The notes under the pieces were generated by a model that was given only the letters and a program-made list of their open reading frames with translations, searched no databases and was not told where the DNA came from. This document shows, piece after piece, positions 1 through 13,038 of a stretch of DNA of 64,000 bases; position 1 is the first letter of the stretch; each line of letters begins with the position of its first letter. The translations under genes were made by a program, and so were the position numbers. This DNA comes from Vigna angularis. Taxonomy: Eukaryota; Streptophyta; Magnoliopsida; Fabales; Fabaceae. The stretch lies in assembly GCF_016808095.1 (NCBI RefSeq), contig NC_068977.1, forward strand, positions 30,591,364 to 30,655,363, written 5' to 3'.

Positions 1-12
1 GGGAAAAAGACA

Positions 13-255
13 CTACAAATAGTCCATGGAATTTTGATTATATATCTCAATTGATAGTTCATGTCTTGATATGCCATAACACAATACATAGTCTATAGAT
101 TCAGCTTGCCACACCAATTTGTGTGATTGAATAGAATAGGATGAATTATCATACTGTTTGACCACCTGATTTCCATCACATCCAAAGACTTTAATGCTCC
201 AGTTTAGTTCTAAACTGAGTTGACCAAAGAACAAAAGGTGTCTCACTGCTTTCTG
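13..255 (-). CDS. Possible 3'-terminal exon of an unrecognised gene
   Basis: On the minus strand an open frame of about 80 codons follows a good splice-acceptor-like TTTGCAG and ends in a stop near the window edge. No ATG begins it, so if it is real it is a terminal exon whose upstream exons should lie to the right. I see no convincing partner exon there. The peptide is of ordinary composition, with no transmembrane segment and no motif I recognise. It could be a chance open frame in intergenic DNA; only its non-repetitive composition and the acceptor argue for it. Confidence is low. Confidence 0.2.
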   Translation of the reverse strand, partial: QKAVRHLLFFGQLSLELNWSIKVFGCDGNQVVKQYDNSSYSIQSHKLVWQAESIDYVLCYGISRHELSIEIYNQNSMDYL

Positions 256-258
256 CAA

Positions 259-2176
259 ACTGCCTGATGTAGAAGTTTCAGTTTCTCGTAGGGTCTAGCA
301 AGATAAAGAGTTTCCCTTCATGTTTCCTGATTTTTAAAACCACTTTGGCGTGGACCATATAGTTGTTGGACTTATCCCAACTACTCTTATTTTGTGTGTT
401 CTAGTAACAAAGAAAATAACATAATTCTCAATTATATCTTATCAATTGGCATTAACCATTAAGGTCCATCATGCTGTTACAAACCAGTGAGCCACTAACT
501 GAGCACAGTTAGTTCACTTTCAAGTAAATTTCAACTTCCAAGCTGTAAGGACAGCATTTCTATTCTAACGGTATATGTTGTTCCTTGGTCTCTCTCTTTC
601 ATAGGGCAATTGATGCATGTGAGAGCCTTTAGAGGAAAGTGGAAACATATATTTGGCCGTTATTTGGCCTCACCTTTGAAAACTGATTCAATTTTTGGCG
701 TCTTCTGTTCTCATATCACTGCACAAAATTGTCACAAGTCAGGCCCCTTAATCTAATTTATATTATTTTCATGAGTGGAAAGAGAAAACATGGCTGAGGC
801 TATCTCCACATCTGTTCCTAGTCATGTTTCACCACAACTAGAGACCGCATCCGCATGGTTAGTCATCACAAAAATGGGAGCACTATAATACCATACCAAA
901 TTAATAACAAAAAGTATCTGATGACATTTATGATGTTTCTTCATGATGGAGGCAATCTCAAATGATATGGTGTGTCCTCCTGCCACTAGATGCTCTCATG
1001 AATAGGGAGTTAAGTTGCTAGAAATGTTACACTTAAATAGGAGTTTCCCAGAATTTGAATGTTACTTTTTGTGCAGAGTTGGAATGGCTTGAAGCAGTAG
1101 TAGGGTGGCAAAGCCAACATGGTTTTAACGTTTGTCAACCTCGGAAGAAGATAAGAATCTTTGTATCCGTAGAAGCATTTCTCATAGATAATCTGGCATA
1201 TCTCCTGGTGTGTTTGTTTACTACAAAATGATTAGGCCCACAATGGAGAGTGGATATCCATGTCAAAGGGTGTCATGGTCAAAGGAGAGTGAGGTATGAG
1301 TGGCCTTCCTTCACATCAATCCACACACTGTTTCTCTCCCTATATATATATTATGTTTGTGAATATTATTATTGTTTTTGTTTAGCAAATGTCCCACAAG
1401 CTTTGGTAACTTTCCTTTTGAAACATTTATTTTTGTGATAATTTATTTGTTAATGGGGCCTTGTTTTCCATGTTTATCTCAATGTTGAAAATTGGAATTT
1501 TGCAGAATTAACCGTTTAGGTTGCCATGATTGCTAAAAAGGCCTGGAAAAAAGGTTGAAACAAGGAGTGTGGCCTAAAAAAATGGAAAAGGAAGAGACCT
1601 GTCGGTATGAGAAGTTACATGATATGGTTGAGAGGGTTATTGCAATATGCAGACTAAATTTTATTGGAGCCATGAACAGAAGGTTGGTGATTCAAGGGTT
1701 CTGGTGGTGATGAAATTGCATATCATTTTTCACCCTTCTTGTCAGTCACATGCACATGACACCCTTTTTGTTGTTTTTGTTGTCATCATACTATAAATTT
1801 CATAATAAAATTATGCAACTGAAATCTGAGATACTGTCAACCTGATGCAAGCACAACAGTTTCCTAGTCAATAATTAATACAACTTCTGCCTCTATTCCG
1901 TGCAAATAGAACTTCTGCAGATCATGGAATTCTGACATCTAAGTTGGGTAAAATTTGTTTTAACAGTATTTATTTTGATATAATTGATTTTTGAACCACT
2001 AAAATGTATATTCACATTAATCTTCACTATAGATTTTATATCAGAACGGTTGTACAGTGAGTGGAATTTATTCTTAGTGTAAATCAAAGATGCTCAAATC
2101 CATATAAGAAATAAATAAATTGGTATGTTAAGCAATTTCTCTACAATAGATTTTTTAGTACCAAGGCAATCTCTTG

Positions 2177-2215
<39 letters not shown>

Positions 2216-5200
2216 CAAATGACAATTTTGAAAACGCTTGACTAGCATGAGAAATAAAAAGCCACTAAATCTTATTTAAAAAATAAAAATTTTAAAAAAG
2301 TGTAAATGATTTTGTAAGTTGTCATTTACTATAAATTTATATCTTTATATGGTTGTACGGTGTAATAATAATAGTAAACATAATTCGAAGAGAAATTATT
2401 GTATCAGTACAGAATTTATATGCATAATGAAGTAAAAGTTGAAGATGCATTAAAACGATAATAACCAAAGACAGCAGAATTGGTACTGAAGTTATTTTAA
2501 ACCTGTGATTGGTTATGTTCATAGATACTGCTGCTACATGAACGACGACTCTAGTACTATATTCCATAATAAATCATGCCACAATGTGTCCTTTTACTGC
2601 ACGTACAACAGCTTGAAACTAGCATCAATATAGCCACCCCTTTTATCTACTAACTTTTCTCCATCCTTTTTCATCATGAACCTATTCTCTTACATGTTAT
2701 GAAGTAGTACCTCTCAAAAAGCCTCAACCATTTAACTCATTTTAGACTGTATATTTAACTGCACTCAATTATATACTGAGTTCACTGTTTTTGCATTGTA
2801 GCATACTGGTAATTTTTACTGATATGTATATGTTTAATTTAAGTATCTTCACCCACCTCAAGGGAAGAAATAATGAAAGTTTCTGTAGCTCCTTAATGAC
2901 TGACTAAAAGTCAAACATGGTTGTAAATGAAAAAGTTATGTGGCTGGCTGAACTCATTAGTAGTGCAGGGTGCTGTGTTGCTGATTTCTTCAGAACTGAT
3001 TTATCTTTCTACTCAATTTGGTGTAGTGACAGTGGATCATGTCGGCAATGGCAAGCAATTCTGACTGCTGACCAACTAAAAGGAAAAGACCCTTTTTTTA
3101 TTTTCTCTTTTTCTTTTTAATTTATATTTTTTTCCCTTTTGCTTGATGTATGGTATAATTTCATTTTTCATTCCAGTCTGGTTGTTCTTGTATAGGAGAG
3201 GAGGATGTTATGATTGGCATAGGACAAAGCCATCTTTTTACAAGAATCTTGACACTTTCAATGTTCCCCCATGATTAATCTTTCTTTTTAATGTCTCTCT
3301 CCTTTTACATCCCACTAAACAAAACCCAAAGATACATTCTTTTTACCTGATAATTTATGTTATGGACTTGCATTTTCATTCATCAATCTTATTGATTCAT
3401 TAACATAGGAATTAACATAGGAATTAAGAAAGAGTTCTAGTTCTTCCCCTTACCATGATACATCTCCTGGTTCTGAGAGTAACAAAACAATATTCCCTTT
3501 CTTCTGTAACCCAAAACAGTGTGAACTTTATCAATATCTGAACATATGTAAATGAATAAAAAGTACATGTAAAGTTTTCCATATGGTAAAGATGATGTAA
3601 AATTTTAACAAGAAAAGATTCATCCTCATCTTGATCAAAGATTGAAATAAATAGCTAATGGTTTAACTTTTACTACCTTGGATTAGGTGATTTAATATTC
3701 TGATTTTGCAAATACACTGTTGTTCTCACAGAAAAGTGTAAACCCTAATCTGAGAAGGAATATTTTGGAGGTGATTTGAGAAACAGTTGATATTCCCTCC
3801 TTTGCCTTGTTGATTGTCTTTTTGATGCCAATCAGCTAACTAACCATGTAAAGTTTAACCTTTGGTAGTATTTTGGTAGATTTGAAATTTGGAGACTGTG
3901 ATGATGACAATGATTACATGTTAATCAATTCTTCTCCTATGAAAATGTGGACTGTGCAACAATGATTACACATTAATCAATTCATCTTCCATATCTCAAA
4001 ATCTTGACCCTTGGATTCAAGATCCATGGCTTTGCTTGCTACATACCAACTTGCCCTACCAACCCCATACACAAGGTAGTAGAAACAATTTGTGTAATAA
4101 TGTAAAGCACATATTATTCCTTGTTTTTTAGGGCAAAGCAATCATAACAATGTTATAGACATGTTGGTAGAATAGAAAAGAGGACAACAAAAACCACATA
4201 TTATCAATACTTGAGGGTGGAGTTACCATAGTATTATTTACAACTCTATTCTATAATAGTAAAGTTAAAAGAAAATATAAATTTATATTTATTTTAATTT
4301 GTAATATTATAGATAAACTCTTATTTTATGTTTGTTTTTAGCTAAAAGGGTTTAACCTAAAGTTAATTTACATTTAAAAAGTGATTAAGTAGTGGATCAC
4401 GTGAGCACACACCTATGACCTTCTAGGTATTTCTCTTTAGGTTAGGTTTTTCTTTTTATTTGGATTTTTCTGTTTTGCCATATTTCTGACAAAAGAGTAT
4501 TTCATGGTCTTAAAATTCCATGTTTCGTTATTTCAATAAAAAGAGTGTAAACCACTTAATTAGACTGAATTTAGTGGGAAGAAAAAATGACCCAAGTAAT
4601 TGAAATATTTTGTTGGTCGAACTATATTTATTTTTTGAGATAAATTTTATTAAATATTAAAAGGGGCAACATGTATTCAAGAAAGAAAAAGAAAAACACT
4701 ATTTTTATAGTCTAAATAGATAATCAAGTTTGATGTTTTCTCAATTCAAATTGGAATGATGAATTGACCAAAGTCGATTTTTTTCATAAAACGTGTTGGG
4801 TTTAATTTGGTTGGTAGTCAATTCAAACTCACTTGCACTCTCAAATCAAATTTTGAATTATGTTGAAAGTTCAAATTTGAAATCATGTATAATTTTTATG
4901 TCTTTGAACTACAAGAGATACTATTCATTCAAAGTAAAGTTACTTATATACTCTTTACTATTTATTATATATACAACTAATTCAACTTTCTACTTTTTAA
5001 TTTACTTTTTTTTTCTACCACACATTCATTCCAAAATCAAAGCATACTTGTTTTTATGATATAATTTGTTTAGTTAAATATAAAAATATCAAGTTTAAAT
5101 GAATTGAAGAATGAAATTGGATTCTTAATAGTTGAAAGATTGAACATGGATTATCAAATTTTCTATCAAAGGTTTGTTATTTTAATAAGGACTCTCTAAA

Positions 5201-5783
5201 AGCCATTTTTCTTTCCTTTATGCAATTGCAAAGGATTCATTGAAACTTCAAACCAAGATTCATCTCACGTGACTTAGTATTATATTTGTTTAGATAAAAA
5301 TTCACCCTTTCTTTAATAGAGTTGTTGAATAGTTCAACAGCAGTGATGAACATGAATCCAGCAGCTAATTTTCATTAGGAAATCAAAGATGAAAAAATAT
5401 CAGAAAAATCTGAGGCTCAGATTGAAAGTGGGATTGGAGATATTTTTTATTCTATTTGGGTTTTGTTTTCTCCTTGATTATGTATGGTTTCAAAGAGTTC
5501 AAGTATCAATTTCAACCAATGCTTTGTAAGAAACACCAGTAACATCATATTCATGCAAATTGCAAATGTTTAGTGGAGAGGTGTTTGTCCATATTGGACA
5601 CACACTAATTCACACCCAAACATTCAGTAAAATCTAAATACACCATCAGAAGAAGTATTGCTTTATCTTTTGCTAATTGCAATTAAATCAATTAACCAAT
5701 TCCTTTAATCATAATCACTTTTTTTTAACTAGTTTTAATATACCAAATAATTTCATATCGTTTAGGAGTCAATGTGTCAGTTT
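259..5783. other. Intergenic DNA, no supported gene
   Basis: AT-rich sequence with only short unconvincing open frames of about 60-90 codons, none with family motifs or paired splice sites. It contains a (TA)16 microsatellite at 2179-2210. I see no RNA gene or further transposon ends that I can support. Confidence 0.5.
2179..2210. repeat. (TA)n microsatellite
   Basis: Uninterrupted TA dinucleotide run of 32 bp in intergenic DNA. Confidence 0.95.
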
Positions 5784-5793
5784 AAATATTTAT

Positions 5794-6167
5794 GGGTTAA
5801 ATATGTTTTTAGTCTCTTAACTTAGAGTGAAAACTAAAATCAATCTCTCTTCAAAATTTTTGACAAAGTTTAGTCTCTCAATTTTAGAAATGTATGAATT
5901 TAATTCCTTTTACCAAATTTTGTTAAGTTTATTTAACGTGTCAAATGCATTTCATGATAGCATTTGAATTATTTATACTGTTTGACACATTTTTTTCAAT
6001 GTTAGTTGAAAAAAGCGTTTGAAACTTTAAATAAACTTTAACAAAATTTGGTTAAAGGACTAAATTGACGCAGTTATAAAAATAAGAGACTAAATTAATT
6101 TAGAATTTTGAAGAGAGACTAATTTTAATTTTTACTGAAAATTAAAAAATAAAAAACATATTTAATC
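5794..6167. mobile_element. MULE-type MITE (non-coding, terminal inverted repeats)
   Basis: The left end begins GGGTTAAATATG and the right end closes with CATATTTAATC, an imperfect inverted match that extends inward: the 'agtctct...aaaatcaatctct' side mirrors the 'agagagactaattttaattttt' side. It is flanked by near-identical 10-bp direct repeats, AAATATTTAT at 5784-5793 and AAATATTTTT at 6168-6177. This fits the 9-10 bp target-site duplication of Mutator-like elements. There is no coding capacity. The end motif resembles the other MITE at 59613-59990. Confidence 0.65.
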
Positions 6168-6177
6168 AAATATTTTT

Positions 6178-8565
6178 TCTTTTAATTCTCAAATGTCTTT
6201 TATAGATAAAATTGTGACGAAATTTTAAATTTTAAAACGATATTATTGTGGTAAATATTGAAAATGTTATATAAAAGAAGTGTATGAGATGAGTGTTAAT
6301 TAAGCTAAGGTTGAAGGATAATGGAGATGTTATATATATGAAGAAGTGATACATACCATGTTAAAATAGACATTTACCACAGTTGTTGCATTTGTGCATA
6401 CACTTGTTGGGCATGAAACTTTAAGTACAAGCCATTATGTGCTATTTTGTATCACATGGTGTGTTACTTTTGCAGCTCCCACTTCAAGATTGACCCTACA
6501 AACTTTGCCCAAACAAATCTCCTCTGCTTCAGATTTCTTTCTTTTCTCATTCTCTCTTCACTGTTCTTCCCACCAATCTATGGCATAATTGGCTCTTCTA
6601 TCACTGGCCCCAATTCAAATAATAATAATAATTATATCAATAATTATTATTATTGTATGCTATTATTATCCTATTACCATCAAAACCCTTATAGAATTTC
6701 CATTCATTAGAGATGGGTCCTAGCATTATTAGACAATACACATTAGACAACGACTAATACACATAAATATCATTTATTATTAATATAAAGAGAACTGAGA
6801 GCTAACTAAATAAGATACTATTGTTATATTTAAAATTAAAAATGTATAATATGGTTTTGATGTAAAGTTCCTTAAAATAATATAATGAAGTCAATCATCA
6901 CATTTAAATTTAAGTTTGAATATCCAAAAAAAATAACTTAAAAAAAAGTATAATTTAAACACAATTTTTTTCTAACCTTAAAGAAACAAAATCATATTGA
7001 AAAACTTTTAAAATAGACAATAATTCAAATACAATAATTGACACTAAAAAATATAATTTCAATCATTTTAATTTTTCTTAAAACACTCACCTATATATAT
7101 AAAAGTAATAATAAGATAACACACTTTTACATTCATTTGACACACAATGTAAGAGTAAAATGGTAATAAAAAAATAATTTTTTGTATTTTTTTTAAGAAA
7201 GAAAATTGTTTCTGCTGAAATGGGACGAGGATAACCGTATGTACTCCGACGTTCAAGTCAGAATCTTTATCTGTAAATCTTTGTAATTTAAGGGTGAGTA
7301 AAAGTGAGTTTACCTCAAAATTAGACCCATGTTGATAAAGTTTATAGGAATTTGACCAATTAATTTATTTCTTAATGATCATTAATGCAAACCTTAACCA
7401 CTTAACAATAGCCGTTGTGACATTAATTGCACCTTAACTCTACTTAACGATTGTTGGAACCGATCGGTCATGAGATGTGTTCTCTGGCATGACAATCACT
7501 AGGTCCTTTCCATCCAATTTGTTCCCCTACTCAGTCAACTATAAACCCATAATAACAAAAATAATAAAATGTAAAAAAAGATAATATCAAATAAATGTAA
7601 AAAAATTTATGTACGTGGAAATATATTTTTTCTATATATAATAGCAGCAATAAAGAATATTTTTATTACTGAATTAAATTACATTACTTTGGGAAAGTGA
7701 GGAACCAATAATCATTTAGACTTGAAAGGTAACCATGTACCATACTCTCATGATCAAAGTAGTTGATGAAGTTGTGATGAGATATGAATTGAAAGATAAT
7801 GGTATGGTATGGTATAGTTGATGGTTTTTTCTTTGTTGGGTTTTTGAATGAAAAGAAAGAGAATAAAAATGTGATGTTAATAATGAAGTTTTGTCGTCTT
7901 AGTTAGAACTTTACTCTGAGAGAGAAGAAATCAGTGCAGCCATCAAATCTGGAATTTACCTTACCTTACCTAATAATGGTTATGCTGTATGATCATTACT
8001 AACCTTTTATTATACACTTTTTATTCTTGTATTCCTCTACTTTCATAATTACTGTTGTACTCCCAAACAATCCCTACAACTGCCCACCAAAACCTATTAT
8101 TCTTCTACTAAGCATCATAGCAAAAACACATGTAAATCTATTCTCATTGGACCACTTTTAACCTAATTGCTTCCTAACATATTCTTAATTACCTATATTG
8201 CCTTCTTAATCATGTTCGTTTCTAACAATAGTGTATATTATATGCTATGCCATTCTTTCTTAAGTGTAAATTACTCTAACCTATCTTCATTATTATTCAT
8301 AAGCATGTGTGCATATACTGTTTCTTTTCTTCTACCCCATTCCTTTTAATTAACTTTGTCTACATTGTATATTATTACAAACCAAGCCAAATATTATTGG
8401 TGAGAGGGATTTCCATTGGATTTTATATAATATTCATTTATCCACTTTAAAATCTTTGTTGATTAATTGGTTAAATAATAATTCATTAATTTTGATTGTA
8501 TATTTAGATTTTATATATTATGATTGTTATGATAAAAAAATTCATAAAACAAAAGATATATATGA

Positions 8566-8603
<38 letters not shown>

Positions 8604-9370
8604 GATATCCCCATTAATAATAATAGGTTCTTTTGAAGTATGCAAATTCGAAAAAACTTGATTCAAAACGGATAATATCTTTTCATTTGTAGAGATCTGT
8701 ATTATATGTTATATTATCATTCGAAACTGTAATTTTTTTCATACAATAAATTATTAAGTTTTATATTTTTTTGAAAATTAAATTTTAAGTGTGTATCATG
8801 TAAGACTATAGACAAATAATATTTTCAAAATATGTAATAGTGTTTATTGACGAGATAAATTGTGTAATTTAGTTTACTTACATTAAACTAAATTGTGTTA
8901 TTTTCTTTCAGAGAAAAATTGAATTTTAAATGGACATTAACTATTTTTTATTCTATTAATATCTTTGCTATCCTTTTATTTATTCATTATATATGCACTT
9001 TGAGTGACCAATAAATTAATTAAGGCCTTTTCTTGTTGCACTTCATTATTACTAACTGCACCAGCATATTAGGAGAAAAAGATTAGATAGCCTTATTCAT
9101 TGTATTCCATAAAACTTGTTCAGGAATAAATTTTTTGCATTATGGTAAACTTGTTCCAAAAATCCTTTTCAAAAAATCCTATTCTACAAGTTATAGTCTT
9201 GAAATCAAGTTCTGAAAATTTAAAAAGTTTGTTCCAGAATATTAACGAAACAGATTATTGGAAAATCATCTTTTTAAAAGATAAAATATGGTAAATGTAC
9301 AATTTGGAGGTTCAGATATAAATTATGGGGGTGGAGGAAAAATAGTTTGTCAATAGATAAGTCAACAATT
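6178..9370. other. Intergenic DNA, no supported gene
   Basis: AT-rich sequence with short chance open frames only. It holds a (TA)n run at about 8569-8598. The proximal part (9371-9645) is treated separately because of its promoter-like motifs. Confidence 0.5.
8569..8598. repeat. (TA)n microsatellite
   Basis: TA dinucleotide run of about 30 bp. Confidence 0.9.
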
Positions 9371-9373
9371 ATT

Positions 9374-9643
9374 TGGGCTAAATTTTCTTTGGGCCGATGT
9401 TTTAGATGACACATTTGATAAACCAGTAAAAAGGTTTAGAGAGAGAGAGAGAGAGAGATTTTGTAAAAATATTTTTTACAATTAGCACACAAATTTTATT
9501 TACTCAAAAACGAATATTAGAAATTTTGTTATTATTTCTCACCATTTTTTCCTACCTCCTCAACAAGTATCAGAAAATGAAACGGGCCATATATGGGCTA
9601 TAATTATTATAACAGGCCCAGCCTGTGACAAGAGGCTTGGGCT
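9374..9643 (+). promoter_or_regulatory. Cluster of site II (TGGGCC/T) boxes upstream of the PPR gene
   Basis: Six TGGGCY or GGCCCA-type hexamers lie within the 335 bp before the PPR start codon: 9374-9379, 9390-9395, 9584-9589 (GGGCCA), 9594-9599, 9614-9620 (AGGCCCA) and 9638-9643. In plants such site II elements are bound by TCP factors. They are typical of promoters of ribosomal-protein, mitochondrial and PPR genes. A (GA)n tract lies between them at 9439-9458. The motif count is seen directly; promoter function is inferred. Confidence 0.55.
9439..9458. repeat. (GA)n microsatellite
   Basis: Run of about ten GA units between the two groups of site II boxes. GA tracts are common in plant core promoters and 5' leaders. 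Confidence 0.85.
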
Positions 9644-9707
9644 ATCTATCCATGTTTTCTAAGTTGAAGTGTTGTTTCTTGAATCAGCATGATTTCATGC
9701 CAAAAAA

Positions 9708-11741
9708 ATGATTCGGTTCTACTCAGCCTCTGCAAAACCTTTTCATTCTGATCACTGTTGTAAACTTGTCTCTTTGATTGACTCATGCAAGTCGATGCAA
9801 CAAATTAAGCAGACCCATTCACAATTAGTAACCACAGCTCTAATATCACACCCTGTTTCAGCCCATAAGCTCCTCAAGCTCACTGCTTATGTTTCTATTT
9901 CTTATGCACACAAACTGTTTGATCAAATTCCTCAACCAGACTTGTTCATTTACAACACCATGATCAAAGCACATTCTATGTTACCCCATTCCTGCCACAA
10001 TTCCTTTGCGGTTTTCCGCTCATTAATCCGGGATTCGGGTTTTTTTGCGAATAGATATAGCTTTGTGTATGCTTTCGGTGCCTGTGGCAATGGGCTGGGT
10101 ATGCAGGAGGGACAGCAGGTTCGCGTTCATGCTGTGAAAATTGGTTTGGAGAACAATATATTTGTTTTAAATGCCTTGATTGGTATGTATGGGAAGTGGG
10201 GACTTGTGGAGGAGGGCTGGAAGGTATTTCAATGGGCTGTGGATAGAGACTTGTATTCTTGGAACACCATGATTGCTGCCTACGTTGGATCTGGTGACAT
10301 GATTCGAGCTAAGGAATTGTTTGACGGAATGCAAGAAAAAGATGTTGTGTCATGGAGTACTATAATAGCTGGTTATGTTCAGGTATTGCTGGATTTGAAA
10401 GTAAAATAAATAATGATATTAGCATTTTACACGATTGCCTTATTCGTTTGAAGTGGGCATTTCACTAGTACGCGGTTGAAAGTATGTCACATTGATTGTG
10501 TTTGACTTAATTGTTAATGTACCGTGTCTAAAGTTACTTCATGCTTACTATAGGTTGGTTGTTTCATGGAGGCTTTGGATCTTTTCAACGAGATGTTGCA
10601 AATAGGTCCTAGGCCAAATGAATATACCCTTGTAAGCGCTTTTGCCGCTTGTTCGAATCTAGTAGCACTGGATCAAGGAAAGTGGATACACGCTTACATC
10701 GGGAGAGGCGAGATTAAGATGAATGAAAGGCTTTTAGCTAGCATCATTGACATGTATGCAAAGTGTGGGGAAATAGAATCAGCATTCAGAGTTTTCTTTA
10801 ATTACAAGGTAAAGCAAAAGGTTTGGCCATGGAATGCCATGATTGGTGGGTTTGCAATGCATGGAAAACCCAATGAGGCCATAAATGTGTTTGAACAAAT
10901 GAAGGTTGAAAAAGTTTCTCCTAATAAAGTCACATTCATTGCCTTATTGAATGCTTGTAGCCATGGCTATATGGTCGAGCAGGGGAAATTATATTTCAGA
11001 TTGATGGTTAGTGATTATGCTATTACCCCAGAAATAGAGCATTATGGATGCATGGTGGATCTACTTAGTCGTTCTGGTTTCTTGAAGGAGGCTGAAGACA
11101 TGATTTCAAGTATGCCAATGGCTCCAGATGTTGCAATCTGGGGAGCACTGTTGAATGCTTGTAGAATCTACAAAGACATAGAGCGGGGACATAGAATAGG
11201 AAGGATCATTAAAGACATGGATCCTAACCATATAGGGTGTCATGTTCTACTGAGTAATATATATTCAACATCTGGGAGATGGAATGAAGCAAGAATGCTG
11301 AGAGAAAAGAATGAACTCAGTAATGAGAGAAAAAAGATTCCTGGTTGCAGCTCAATTGAATTGAAGGAGACATTCCATTAGTTCCTTGTTGGAGATAAAT
11401 CCCACCCTGAAAGTAGGGAGATTTATTCATTTTTGGATGGATGACAATCAAGTTGAAGAGTGCTGGGTATGTTCCAGAGTTAGGAGAACTTTTGCATGAA
11501 ATTGATGATGAAGATAAAGAGACTGCTCTGTCTTTTCACAGTGAGAAGTTGGCCTTTTGGATTGATGAACACGGCATATGGAACTCCAATTCGCATTGTA
11601 AAGAATTTAAGGATTTGTGGGGATTGCCACCAAGTAACAAAGTTCATCTCCAAAGTTTACGATCGAGTAATTATAGTAAGAGACGGGACAAGGTATCACC
11701 ACTTCAAAGAGGGAATCTGTTCTTGCAAAGGCTACTGGTAG
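9708..11741 (+). pseudogene. PLS/DYW-class pentatricopeptide repeat protein gene, broken at its 3' end
   Basis: PPR proteins bind organellar RNA; DYW-class members carry a C-terminal cytidine-deaminase-like domain used in C-to-U editing. Exon 1 (9708-10382, 225 codons) has a Ser/basic N-terminus that could be an organelle transit peptide, then PPR units (SWNTMI, VVSWSTIIAGY). A 171-bp GT-AG intron (10383-10553) splits a repeat in phase 0. Exon 2 continues through PPR, E and E+ motifs. After PGCSSIELKETFH a TAG stop (11379-11381) sits where the family has a codon such as CAG. Homology goes on (LVGDKSHPESREIYSFLD), then a single-base loss near 11440 and a small deletion near 11555 change frame twice. 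The DYW region is still legible to 11741: HSEK, CGDCH, and a terminal GYW in place of DYW. As written the product would be about 500 residues ending after the E/E+ region. It is either a recent pseudogene or a truncated E-type protein that still functions. Confidence 0.85.
10383..10553 (+). other. Intron of the PPR gene
   Basis: The donor CAG|GTATTG and acceptor CTATAG|GTTGG join two PPR half-motifs without frame change (GYVQ then VGCFMEALDLF). The intron has in-frame stops, so splicing is needed. Most PPR genes lack introns in the coding region, so its position inside a repeat is mildly unusual. Confidence 0.8.
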
Positions 11742-11744
11742 ATA

Positions 11745-13038
11745 AGGAAGCAGCTACATTCAGCCATCATTTTTCCCTTTTTGCCCACCTTTGACACAAT
11801 GGAGCATTTTTGTTTCTTTGGTAAACTCATTCACACATTGAGTTGACTAGACAAAGATATGCATTTGATTAGAGATTTTTGCTAATACAAACGATAATGT
11901 TGCCCATGTGATCTGTTACATACTAATAAGAAAAGTTCGAAGAAGGAAGAATGACCTTCTATGATCATTATTTGCATTGTTGAACAGTTCGCCCATTGGT
12001 TTATAAAGGGTCCTCTTGCTTTTGGGGCTTTTGGCAAATTCTTGAAGAATGCCCATCAGGGTGCTGTCAATTCTTTACAGCTTCAGATAATGGAAGTTGC
12101 CTGAAGTTTGTACACTTCTGTTTCTATTGTATACACTATACATGTACTGAACAAAGAATAGCTTGGTTATGCCAGCTCAAGTTTTGTTCTTTTTTGGAAC
12201 AGGTAAAGCACAACCTCTGAGGAGTAAATTGCTGTATAGTTCTTCTTGACCATTTCGTATAGGTCTCATTTTTCCGAAAACTTGTATTTTATATTTGGAT
12301 ATTTACCAATACCTTTTCTTTAAGGTTATTTCCTCAGACCGTCATTATTTCAGTTTTATCATGGCTTCTTGATTGTATTGCGCAACTTTGATGAGATCAG
12401 TAAAGTTTCGTAAGATGTACTATTAAGGGATAATATCCTTGCATCTCCTCTGAATCTGGAAAATAGAAGCTCAAAATAGTTCGAACTTATGTATTGAAAG
12501 CAGAGACAACACTTTCCATTCTCAACACTGTTGGGCAACACAATACTCGAGTTTGGCTTCACATTTACATATATATTCAAAGGTATAAGGTCATTTTGAT
12601 ATTTGAAAATATACAAAGTTACCACATTAATTCTTGAAATTAAAAAAAAAAACTGAAAATACAATTCATGTCACAATAGTTCAGTTGTTGATCCAAACTT
12701 GAGTGATAATATTAATATGTTCATATATAAAAATTACAATAGGTCATATTTCAAAAAGGTAATTTACCCTATACACTCCATAAAAAGGAAAGCCACAAAC
12801 TATTTCATTTAATTCATATGAATTCGGTTCTATATTACCTTTCGAATTTCTAAAATATAGCATGACAGCAAACTTTACATAATACGACTGAAAAACATCT
12901 GATTTTACATCCAGCTGACCAAAAACTTTTATTCCACAAAACTAAACAGACACTTATTAATTACACGAGTAATACCAGTATAATTGGACTATGTGTGTGA
13001 CTGTAAAGGGCTATACCTTCGAAGGCAATATTACAAAA
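11745..13038. other. Intergenic stretch between convergent PPR and HIR genes
   Basis: The two flanking genes point towards each other, so this 1.3 kb holds both 3' flanks. No further gene is supported. The open frames at 11996-12220 and 12359-12664 have no family features. Confidence 0.5.
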
